DNA of 20,147 nucleotides from Amoebophrya sp. AT5.2 (taxonomy: Eukaryota > Sar > Dinophyceae > Syndiniales > Amoebophryaceae): the NCBI GenBank assembly GCA_005223375.1, contig RXOD01004590.1, positions 1 through 20,147 of the forward strand, given 5' to 3'. This document shows, piece after piece, positions 1 to 15,400 of the stretch. Within the stretch, counting starts at the first letter, position 1. Each line of letters opens with the position of its first letter. The notes below the pieces were generated by a model that did not search any database, was not told where the DNA came from, and was given only the letters and a program-made list of their open reading frames with translations. Both the position numbers and the translations under genes were made by a program.

Positions 1-69
1 CTTGTCTGCTCGCTCTCGGGCCTAGCATGACAAGCATAGTTTCTGATGAAACTAGCGGATCTACTACCA

Positions 70-6749
<6,680 letters not shown>

Positions 6750-7408
6750 GCTGTTGCCGCTGCTGGTCGAACTCAATGAATGCCCGCCCTGCTCCTGCAG
6801 CTGGAAAAAGTGACAGCTAGTCCTCGCCGAGGCCGCGAGCGTATCTATTGCGATTCCGCTCTGCTCAACTACAGCAGTGATTCCGCCCGCTGCAGGGCCT
6901 GTTCCTCGTCCTCCTCGTCCTGCTCTCTGGTCGCTCTTCTAGCATGCGTGCTCGTCCTCGCGGCTAGGTAGAGCTGTTCTTGCTGAGCTAGGTGAAAGTT
7001 GAAGCCTCATCTTGCTTCAGCTCCATCAAGTCGTTGTCGTGTCGTGAGCAGACATTATTTTCCTGCGTCGACGTAGTCGACGAGCAGGTTGCAATTCCAT
7101 ATACTAGTTTTAGATTTTTTAGTAGTAAATGGTGGACGAGGAGGACTTCGACTTCTATCTCTATGTATCTGGTCACTGACTTTCACTTTGCGCACCATCT
7201 GCTTCTGCTTTGGTAATCGCGAGGAGGAGTGAAGTGAACGATGTAGTAGAACAAAATGAAAATTCATGAATCTCTTCTCTAGCGATAGCACATCAAGATC
7301 AACTTCAACTGAAACAGTACCTACCGTACGCCGTACCTACCACCTCGTATTAAAACGTGGTCTTGATCTAGATGATCGAAGGAGATCAACAGGATCACGA
7401 AGAGCACC

Positions 7409-7422
7409 GAGTCCGCGGACTC
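7409..7422. repeat. 14-bp perfect palindrome in spacer
   Basis: gagtccgcggactc equals its own reverse complement. It lies inside the GATC-rich stretch upstream of RPC1. It could be a dimeric protein-binding site, but nothing identifies the protein. Confidence 0.6.
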
Positions 7423-7675
7423 TCGTCGTCGACCACGGCGCGGTCAATCCAGTGCCATTGCGATTGTCCACGCTCAACAAGGCTCGGGGGTTGAAGTGGA
7501 GGCCGATCCTTCACGCGATCATAGATGATACAGATCCTTTCGATCACGATTGATCCGCACGACCTAGATCACCTGGCGATGTTTCGACGCACACGCAACG
7601 GCAACATCCCAATTTGTAAAGTTGAAGATGATCCCTGGTAGGTTTGTTCTTCGAGTGTCTGATTCACGATCAAGA

Positions 7676-7691
7676 ACGTGGACGTCCACGT
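7676..7691. repeat. 16-bp perfect palindrome in spacer
   Basis: acgtggacgtccacgt equals its own reverse complement and contains two CACGT/ACGTG half-sites. It lies in the GATC-rich spacer about 0.9 kb upstream of the RPC1 start. A bZIP- or bHLH-like binding site is imaginable; this is inference only. Confidence 0.6.
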
Positions 7692-8036
7692 GGATGGTCA
7701 GCACGGTCCACGAGGGATCACCACAAGATGGGTCATTGATCACGATGAGGGCAGTGGCAGTGCTACTGCTACTCACTGAATCAATTCTGAGAATCTGCTC
7801 GCTTGATGATCGGATCTCGCTTACTTTGAAGATAGATCACGCTCGTCGTGACCGTGAGTTCAAGAACAACTAGCATCGATCGATGTTGCTGGAGAAACAA
7901 GATGATGAGCTGACTCTCCTGACAACATTGACCACACATATTTCTTTGGCATACTGTAGCAGGTTCTAGGTTGGGCGGCACACGCGCACGCCAGCCTTTC
8001 TATAAGTACAACAGTCGTTGTCTTCTGCGCTTTCAA

Positions 8037-8321
8037 TTATTGTACATGGATGACTGAGCACGATCGCAGGCGCAACTGTTGCGCGGCGACCACGGAAGCG
8101 GGTGACGCCGGTGCAGCATCTCTGTCTGCAACGAGTTCAGTTCTTTTCTGCGTCGGACAAAGCGAAAACAAGAAATCAGGATCAGCATCGGTATAGACTA
8201 AAATGAAATGAATCTTCCCGACCTTGGCGAGGTTGATGAGTCGCACGCCATAGGGAGATAGAGATACAGCTACACACACACCTACAGCGGCCAGGGAGAC
8301 TCGGAGACTAAAGTTAGCCAT
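8037..8321 (-). CDS. Small hypothetical protein with one hydrophobic segment (94 aa), tentative
   Basis: The family is not recognised. The ORF starts at an ATG in a strong context (AAAGAAATGG) and begins MANFSLRVSLAAVGVCVAVS, with a hydrophobic stretch at about residues 6-21 that could be a membrane anchor or mitochondrial/secretory presequence, followed by SPYGVRLINLAK. The tail is hydrophilic and Ala/Ser/Arg-rich. A possible 75-bp intron (8148-8222; donor AAG|GTCGGG, acceptor TTTGTCCGACGCAG) with a pyrimidine-rich 3' end would keep the frame and shorten the protein to about 69 aa, but its donor is unlike the GTA donors of RPC1. It lies between two minus-strand genes on the same strand, consistent with a head-to-tail array. 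Shortness and lack of homology keep confidence low. Confidence 0.35.
   Translation of the reverse strand: MANFSLRVSLAAVGVCVAVSLSPYGVRLINLAKVGKIHFILVYTDADPDFLFSLCPTQKRTELVADRDAAPASPASVVAAQQLRLRSCSVIHVQ
8070..8084. repeat. 15-bp inverted repeat with single-base centre
   Basis: Seven-base arms gcgcaac and gttgcgc flank one central base, inside the 3' part of the small ORF. It repeats, at smaller scale, the odd-length single-centre layout of the palindromes in the gene at 8869-10863. Chance is a reasonable explanation for arms this short. Confidence 0.5.
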
Positions 8322-8868
8322 TTCTTTTCGTCTACCGCCTCTCCCTCTCGAGCAAGCCGGTACATTTTCAAAATAAACCACCGTCTGTAGAAGTACGTAG
8401 AAGTTCTAGTAGTTGTCGACAAGTTGCAGAAGTACAATGAAAAGATTGCTGAGCGGAACGAAGTTGCAGATGCAGAATTACAACTTCTAGTCTGATAAAG
8501 CTAAACTTGCATCGTCCACATGATCCTGAACCTGAACCACCTTTGCAAAACATCATAATTACGATCTGTTTTCCTTTCTGGTAAAGGTGAATGTAACAAT
8601 AACGACAGGAGCGATCATGATTTCGTATTTTTTTGTCTTCTTTCTCTTTCAGGATAAGCATCAGGAAGATGCCACGACAGCAAAATCTGGTAGAGCAGTA
8701 ACAAGTGCGTGGAGCTCGACGTGATCGACGTTATCCAAAGCACATTCAGTCACACATTGCGACGCTATCTGTTCATGATTTCATTTCGTAATCATACATC
8801 GACATCGTCACTTTCTACATGTACTTCTTGTAACTTTCTAGCCGCGCAGCTTGAGCTTCAGCTTCTTT
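8322..8868. other. Spacer, no supported gene
   Basis: AT-richer than the flanking genes. It holds a 10-bp tandem pair near 8387-8406 (unit like tagaagtacg / tagaagttct) and related TAGAAGT words that recur in other non-coding parts of the window. A minus-strand ORF of about 97 codons here has no recognisable domain and a composition typical of chance frames. Confidence 0.5.
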
Positions 8869-10863
8869 TTAATTAACGTACCACCTTTTCACCGGTGAGA
8901 AGCAGGCGAGCCTAGCCTCTTGTTGCTGCGTCGACGGCGGCTGCTGCAGAGTCGGGATCTTGAATCCCATCTGCAGAGGCATCGGAGTGAGCGCGGCCAA
9001 AGGAGTTGTGTTCATCATGTTGTTCCGCGAGTTCGCGTTCAGGTTTGTCTTCGGTAAGTTAGAGAGAAACTTGAAAGCAGGAGCAGGAGGTGGCTGCAGC
9101 ACGTCCACATTTCTTGATGACACGTCCGGCTTCGGGTCCGCCGCCGGCTTAGGCTGGATGAAGGAGGACGTCGTGGACGACATTGGCAAAACCTCCACCG
9201 TGGCCGCAAGTTCCCGCGGAAGCGGATCGACCGCTGAGATGCAGCGGGCGACGCTGTTTTGTTCTTTCACCTTCGCGCTGCCAATTTGCTCTTGGTCCTC
9301 CGGTTTTTCGCACGTCACGACCTCTTCTACCGTCCGCGACAGGGGGTGGGCGAGGTTGAGGTTGCTCCGCTCCTGGAGAAGCTGCAGACGCGGGCGTATC
9401 GGCGGTCCCAGATGCAGCCCCCGGGAACCGTGTAGCAGTGCTGCGAGGCGGCCGGACATGGCAGGACCCTGGTGGAGCGCCCCGGCAACCGCGGCGGTTT
9501 GTTGCAGATCGTGACCGAGCGCTTCATCTCCGCCTCCACCGACTGCAAAGGAGGTGGAAGTGTTGTTGTTTCTGCAGGTGCCGAGGGCGAATCCGATCCG
9601 CGGCGTGGCGACAGGAGCCGGCGTCGCCGCATGAAACACAAAACCGGTTTTTGGCAGGAGGAGCGGTGCGACGTTGAGAACCGGCACCATGAACCGGCTC
9701 TGCGTCGCCGTCGGCTGGGGCTGCTGGCGCTCCTCCTGCTCCAGACAAGAGGGCGACGCAGCTCCGATGACGCGGCGACGGATGCTGCTGGCCAGGTCTT
9801 CCTGCCTGCTCTTCCGGTCGGCTGGACTTTCTTCTTGAGCGATTTCGTTTTCGTTCACAGCACAGATGTCCTCTTCGTTCGCCCGGCGAACGAAGAGGAC
9901 AACCGTTGGAGATGCGCTCGAGCCGGCGGCCGGCTCCAGCGCATTTCCAACGGCAACGTTTCCTTCATCCCCGTCCACAGCCGCGCTGTTTTCACCAGCA
10001 TCGATCTGTTGTTGTTCGAGAGGGGACAGGTGGAACGAGACGAGCGCAGGCTCGCCGCGCACGCGACTTGCGGAAAGGATTTCGCGGTACACGATGCGGT
10101 TGGACTCAATTGCCTCCGCGCACTCCTCGGCGATGCCGCGCTTCCGCGCCTCCTGCCAGAAGACGCGGGCCTCCCGGTTGTTCTTCGCGCGGTGGTTCGT
10201 TTCCAACTGCTCCACATCCTGGATGACGTGATCGGGGGACAAAGCCCACGCCTCGTCGTTCACCTCGCCCAGCGGGGAAGGACCCTGTCAAAGGAGTATC
10301 AGATGACGAAGAAATGGGAGAACTACTGCCGATCATCAATAAGTAACATCTCTGTAACATCTTTCTACTAGGTACAGGTAGCTACGTCTACGTAAAAACT
10401 AGAACTACTAGTGAAGTTCGCAAGGCTGGTGCACCTGGTGCATTTGTATTGCTTCGTGGTCGACCACGTCGACGCTGGTTCCTATTTCCCGCGCTTTTCC
10501 GAAGAATTCCTCGCGTGCCTTCAAGCGCAGTTCTCTGTTGTCCGGAACGCGCTGCAGGGTTGCTTCGGTCAGTGTCGTCTTTGAGGACTCGGCGGTTGAT
10601 GAAAAAGCACCTGTCGCAGAAGAACCCGGCGCGATCATGATGTAGTTTTTTGTCGCGGACCCGCTCACATTCATCGTCGCGCTCGGTATGATGGCCGCGC
10701 AACCTGCGTGCACGTAACCGGTACGGTACCGGTTACGTGCAAACTCCTGGAGCTGATGGACGTTGTTAACCTTGATTTGATCAAGCGCTGCGATGTTGAT
10801 ATTGAGAAGCCCCCGCGGGAACAGCGACTGAGGCGTGTCCTCGAGTTCAGGACCTCCCGGCAT
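8869..10863 (-). CDS. Hypothetical protein, two exons, about 614 aa, largely disordered
   Basis: The family is not recognised. My model joins 10863-10435 and 10284-8869. The first exon begins MPGGPELEDTPQSLFPRGLL at the only in-frame ATG after an upstream stop and holds a mixed segment (LNINIAALDQIKVNNVHQLQ). After the junction, residues about 150-230 are charged and probably helical (VIQDVEQLETNHRAKNNREA, VFWQEARKRGIAEECAEAIE), the best candidate for a folded part. The rest is rich in Pro, Ala, Gln, Ser and acidic residues, ending FSPVKRWYVN before TAA. No signal peptide, membrane span or catalytic motif is visible. Three long palindromes lie within the exons. An antisense ORF of about 300 codons overlaps exon 2 but is Arg-rich and shadow-like. 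The spliced minus-strand model is favoured by a good acceptor and by consistent hydrophilic composition. Further 5' exons cannot be excluded. Confidence 0.65.
9868..9900. repeat. 33-bp perfect palindrome (16-bp arms, 1-base centre) within coding exon
   Basis: The left arm gtcctcttcgttcgcc (9868-9883) and the right arm ggcgaacgaagaggac (9885-9900) are exact reverse complements around one central c. On the minus strand it falls exactly on codon boundaries, encoding VLFVRRANEED; the plus strand would encode VLFVRPANEED. It is two bases from the next palindrome. Confidence 0.95.
9903..9953. repeat. 51-bp near-perfect palindrome (25-bp arms, 1-base centre) within coding exon
   Basis: The arms 9903-9927 and 9929-9953 pair at 23 of 25 positions around central base 9928. 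The length is a multiple of three, so the minus strand encodes VGNALEPAAGSSASPT and the plus strand would encode VGDALEPAAGSSAFPT, nearly the same peptide. Only the two mismatches distinguish the arms. Confidence 0.95.
10285..10434 (-). other. Intron of the unknown gene (150 bp, GT-AG, phase 0)
   Basis: The donor is ATGCACCAG|GTGCAC and the acceptor is CTCCTTTGACAG|GGTCCT on the minus strand, giving IQMHQ-GPSPLGEVNDEAW. Both flanking frames are open and the joined frame is continuous. The donor GTGCAC differs from the GTA donors of RPC1, so the exact donor is less sure; another GT 25 bp further on would create a stop at the junction. Confidence 0.65.
10709..10741. repeat. 33-bp perfect palindrome (16-bp arms, 1-base centre) in first exon
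   Basis: The left arm tgcacgtaaccggtac (10709-10724) and the right arm gtaccggttacgtgca (10726-10741) pair exactly around one central g, and the match stops immediately outside the arms. It has the same 16+1+16 layout as the palindrome at 9868-9900 but an unrelated sequence. The encoded peptide is FARNRYRTGYVH. Confidence 0.95.
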
Positions 10864-12412
10864 CTTACCCTTACAGGATGCGAGAGTTGCGCGTGCCGAA
10901 GCAGAAGTGTCGTGTTCGCTCAGAATCTGCTCCTCAGAGCGATGCCATAATTTCTATCTACAAAGACAGATTCTACTAGGTAGTAGAAGTCCGTGGAGTT
11001 TTTTTATTCTTGATTCAATTGTGATGATTGAAGGGAACGAAGAACGAAAAACCTCCACTAGCTGCATTAGACTCCGACTACCTAGGCAGAAGTGATTAGC
11101 AGTTGTAGCACCGCCACCGCCCCAGCCCCTTGCACTTACTAGTACCACGCAGCAAGCTTTTATTTCTGAATACGAACGCGAAGTGAGTCGATGAACAAGA
11201 ACAAGTGGAAGTGAAGTGCTACTGCGACTCTCTGTCTACTCTCGTGAGGAGCACGACACGCTCTCGATGTCTCGTCGTCGAAAAACTTGGATAATACTGG
11301 AACTGGAGCGTGGAGTCACTGCCACTTTATCCTTAGGACCGAACTACCACCGCCCACGTCGATCGACTGAAGTTGATTCACAACATCCGAGCATGTGCGG
11401 CATATACGGCCACGGCGTTTCGCTATCGCGTTCGCCTTCGCATATTCATATAGGATTGATTGAACTCGTACTCGTCGTGATCGACGCGCGACAGCCGCCC
11501 AGGGTGGCGTTTCGTTGTTTTTATTCTCGAGATGCAAGAAGAACCAGTAACCAGTACGTACAAGCGAAAACAGGATGACAGAAGAACCAACTGCAGACAA
11601 CGGGTGTTCGATGACGATGTGAATCAAAAGTATGCTACGTCTTTCTTACCCTTCAATCTATCAAATCTACTATTGTAAGAGTCTATTCTATTTCCCACCA
11701 AAACTTCGCGTCGTGACAATCCATCGCGCCCCCCGCGGGACCTAAGCATGTACTTATCCTACATCGAATTCTTCCACCAGGAGCATGCAGAATGACAGAT
11801 ACTACAACTTGGGCTGATTCTACAGCGAGCTTCAGCTTTTTCTGTTCAGTTCCAATGAATCAAACTAACAATAGCTCTGGACGAGGAAGGACATGGATGA
11901 GCATGAGAGTGATACTGCGTCTGCATCTGCAGCTGTGTTCGCATTGTATTGAGTAAGATGACTAAGAAAGTGAAAGAGTTGTGAGTATAGAATTAGCTGC
12001 AGGAGCTGCTGGTTCTACAGCTGCTGGTGGTCGAGCTCGTGCTTCTACTGGTGTGTTCTAGATGAAAGACATAGATTGGCACTTAATGGTCTCTCTTCAT
12101 CTTCATTGCAAAACCGTGGGTGGTGTGAGGTACTTGCTTGCACGTTTCGCGCAAGGAAGTATTGCCCCGCTGATTGGTTTACTTGGATTTGATAGATTAT
12201 GATTGGTCTTGGAATTGGTTTTGGTTTATTGGTTCCGGCACTACTAACTGGTACTAACTGGTAACGTCGCGCTGGTGGCCGCGCTACTAACTTCAACATG
12301 CCTCTTCATTCTTTAATTGTCTGTGTTGACATGGGAGTAGTTCTTCCACTTCATCTAAGTACTTCTTTTTTTTTTTATACATGACGAAGTGCGCGCTCGG
12401 GCACTTTCCGTT
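10864..12412. other. Spacer of about 1.5 kb between the unknown gene and the LRR gene
   Basis: No ORF here has a recognisable domain; the longest plus-strand frame (11216-11578, about 120 codons) looks like chance. It contains an inverted repeat ttctacta/tagtagaa at 10971-10988, direct repeats of gctgctggt-type words near 12001-12030, a TTGG-rich stretch near 12167-12235, and three exact TACTAAC words at 12242-12248, 12252-12258 and 12285-12291, two of them in a 10-bp tandem duplication. It must hold the 3' UTR of the LRR gene and the promoter of the unknown gene, neither of which I can delimit. Confidence 0.5.
12366..12376 (-). other. A11 tract 36 nt after the LRR stop codon
   Basis: On the minus strand the sequence after the LRR stop reads ...ATGTATAAAAAAAAAAAGAA. 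It might be part of the 3' UTR or cleavage region, or a genomic relic of a poly(A) tail from retroposition. The sequence alone does not decide. Confidence 0.5.
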
Positions 12413-15400
12413 TCAACGATGCCCTCCGCCTGACGAGCTCAGCTTTTTTGTGGGAGAAAATCGCGTCCGCGTCGGTGTCCGCAGGAGGTATTCGTTTGGT
12501 GCATTCCCATTCGGACCCGAGAAGGACCCACCTGCTCCTGCTCCAGCATCTACTCCCCCGCCACTGCCACTGAAGCCTCCACTTGTTCCCTGGTCTCTTT
12601 TCAACGCACCACCACCGCCACTCCTCCCTCCGTACAGGGAGCTCGTCTTCACAATCTTTGTCTTCTGAAGCATCGTGGTGGCGGCGCTTGCGCCGATTTC
12701 CTCGAGAAGATCGATATCTTCGCCCCGTACTGGAACTAGATCATGTCCATGCTGATGTCCCTTCTCTGATGCCTCTTCTTGTTCATTGAGCACGGCACTA
12801 CTCGTACTCGAGGCAGTCATCTGTTGGACCACAGCAGCTGCCGCTCTCTGGTGTAGCGCTTCCTTCAAGCGGCTGCTTCGCGTTGCCACAGTGCTCGGAC
12901 TAGCATGATGAAATGCCGTTCTGTGCGGCTCAGTAGAGGATGAGTTGCCTTGTAGCACACCCCCACGCTCTGGGCGTAAAGTGGCGAACCCGGTCGGTAG
13001 CGAAAGGTCGCTGGATGATCCACTTCCACCAGCATTCTGCCCCTGATTTGCTGTGCCGTCGAGGACCTGCAATAGCTGCGACTTACGCACCAGCGAGTCT
13101 TGCTTCAGCGAGTACCCCAAGCGATCCTCCTGCGTCACCTTCCTTCCGTCAATTATCTCGAGCGCGGCCAAATGCTGGCACAACGTGAAGCGATAGAACG
13201 GCTTGCGAGCGACCGGGTTTCGGGCCAGCGAAATCGTGTGGCACATACTTTCCAGCAGCTCCTCCATTTTTACCATGCGCTTCCGCCGCGTGGTCGTCTC
13301 TTGCAGCTTCTCCCCCACGGTGATACGCGGCACCATCAGCTGAATCGCTTCCAACGCCGACACTCGGTTGAAATCGAGCTTCAGCAGCTTCAAGTTCTTC
13401 ACCGCGGAAAAGCAATCGAGGCTCGAGAGACGGTTGTGCGTCAGGAAAATCTCCTCGAGTGCGGGCGCGTCGACGTTTATTCCGTGCGGATGGAGGGTGG
13501 ATGAATTCGTCGGGTTGATTCTTTGTTCCTGGAAAAACGAAAAGGCGTCGGTGAAGCGAATCTTGTTGTGGTTCAGAATAAGCGCGCGCAGCTTTTTCAA
13601 CGACCGGAACGGCGCCTGCTCCTTGCGCAGAGTCGTCGAACTCGAGGTCGTGGTCGTCGTCGAGGCGGTATTTTCGTTTGGAGCTGGAGTAGGAGCTGCT
13701 GGCTCGTCGTCCGTGAGAGAGCCACCGGCTGTTGTGGCCCCGACTCCACCTCCACCAGCGGTGGCTCCTGAACTCCCTGACGCCGTCGCCGCTACCACCA
13801 CGCCAATTCCTCCTGCGGTAGGGGGGCAGCTTGGATTCGGCGGAAAGTCCCTGGCTGTGAATCTCGTCGGCGCAAGCGCGGTGATCTGGTTGTGGGCTAG
13901 TACGAGAACCCGCAGTTCCGAGAAGATCTGTTCCCCCAACGCGGCGAACGGTGTTGCACTGCGCAACTGGTTGTAGCTTAGCTCCAGATGTTGTAGCTTT
14001 GGTAGCGAATCGAAAAAGATCGACCGATTTCTCGGCTTCATCGTGGTCGCAGCAGATGATGAAGTTGGAGGGTTGATATTATACGATGACGCGGCCGCGG
14101 GGCCTGATGACACTATCCGCTGCGCACCGCCATCCACCATCTGCATCTGGTGTCCACTGCTGCTTTCGGAGCTAGTGCTACTGCTAGTGCCCCCAGCCCC
14201 ACTAGCAGCTCCACCGCTGGTGTCTGATGATGTCGCACCACAAATTCTATTCGCATTCGGTTCCACGGCGGCAGCGGCCGATGCCACTCCCACAAATCTG
14301 GAGAGCTCCCCGACACAGCACCTGTTCATTTTCAAGGTCAGCAGCTTTCGCAGGGGACCGATCCTCCCCGTGCGAATGACGTTGTTGTCGAGAGACAGAT
14401 ACTTCAGTTGTGGTAACCAACGGTCGCTCAGGATGCCGTCCGATAGGTCACTCAACTTCGCAGACGTGAGGTTTAATGCCGTGAGTGCGCGGAGCTTCGC
14501 GTGGTAGAAACACCCCGACTGCTGGAGAAGCAGGTCCGGCGTCAACGTGGTGCGGAAGGTTTGCCAGGCGGCCTTCAGCTCGGCGTCGGTTATCGACATT
14601 CCGTCCAGATACTGGAGAGAGTCGCGAAGCAGGTAGATGAGCGAGAGGCGATACAACTTGGAGACGCGAAGGTGGTTGCGGTTACGAACGCCACGCGGAT
14701 CCGCCGGCGCGACCTGGTGCTCACGACGCTGGTCGTCTGCCGGAGCGAGCTTTATCTGCAAATCGATTCCATCCGCGCCCTCAAGTAAGTCCGGTGCGTG
14801 AGCGTGTGCTCCTGCTCTACGGACATTGGCATCGTTCTCAGCCGCCCCGGCGGCGGACGCGGAAGTAGAGGATCCACTCCTGCTCCCATCTGCCCGCTCT
14901 GTGGGAAAGAATTTCTGAAGGTCGTGCTCAACATGGGCATCACGCCCGGTTCCCCAAACATTCCGTCCCAGCTCCTGCTCGCGGAGGTCTTCTGCCGTCA
15001 TGCTGGCCGCCTTGTTCGTGCGCCTCTTACTTTTTCCGCCTCCATCTGCATTTTCCCTCGCGCCCGCGGCTTTCTGCATTACCTCTAGTGACAGACTCGC
15101 TGACGACGACGAAGACGGCCGGCTCGTTCCAGCTGAGGAAAGTGACGCTGCGTACGAGTAATCCATGCCCACCTTTGGCATCACGTCACCGCGGCCGATT
15201 GGCTTTGCCACAGCCTGCGACTCTCGTTTCGCTTTCTGTTTCGCCAGCCGGTCCTGCTCGCGCTGCCTGCGTCGCTCTTCTCTTTTCTGCTTGCGAAGTG
15301 TCCTATCTTCCAGCCGCGTGCAGGAATCATCGAAGAAAGTTGTGCTCTGGTCCTCGTGGCCCTCGTCGTTAAGGTTATCGCCTTCTTGGGGGCCTTCTTC

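Larger units (their letters stand above)
7295..7885. repeat. GATC-rich non-coding stretch
   Basis: By hand I count about 19 copies of GATC in roughly 600 bp, where about two to three would be expected by chance. Several fall in the longer word GATCAC (near 7393, 7541, 7567, 7716, 7738 and 7836). A direct repeat occurs at 7505-7521 and 7533-7546 (gatccttcacgcgatca versus gatcctttcgatca). Two perfect palindromes also lie here. It could be a decayed repeat, a methylation or protein-binding cluster, or compositional drift; no coding potential is convincing. Confidence 0.6.
6750..8036. other. Spacer upstream of RPC1, no supported gene
   Basis: Only short ORFs with no recognisable domain occur on either strand. 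A good 3' splice-site-like sequence (minus strand CACTTTTTCCAG, ending at 6801) lies just upstream of the RPC1 start, and the frame is open from there into RPC1. An upstream coding or UTR exon is therefore possible, though I found no matching donor. An imperfect inverted repeat (cctgcgtcgac / gtcgacgagcagg) lies at 7062-7088. The stretch 7295-7885 is GATC-rich and is listed separately. No TATA box or tRNA-like B box was recognised. Confidence 0.6.

Noticed and set aside
7266..7776. Small ORFs on both strands in the GATC-rich spacer
   Set aside because: They have no recognisable motif, overlap each other in opposite directions and can be explained by chance openness of the repeated words.
8311..8326. 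Partial likeness to the dinoflagellate spliced leader (AGCCATTT)
   Set aside because: Only about eight bases agree and they coincide with the start of the small ORF on the opposite strand.
8944..8976. Further 33-bp hairpin-like sequence (ctgcaga...tctgcag with gggat...atccc)
   Set aside because: The arms pair only with gaps, so it does not match the exact palindromes and may be chance.
9472..10371. Plus-strand ORF of about 299 codons opposite the unknown gene
   Set aside because: It is Arg/Leu-rich and resembles the minus-strand protein only where palindromes force it. The spliced minus-strand model has better composition and splice sites.
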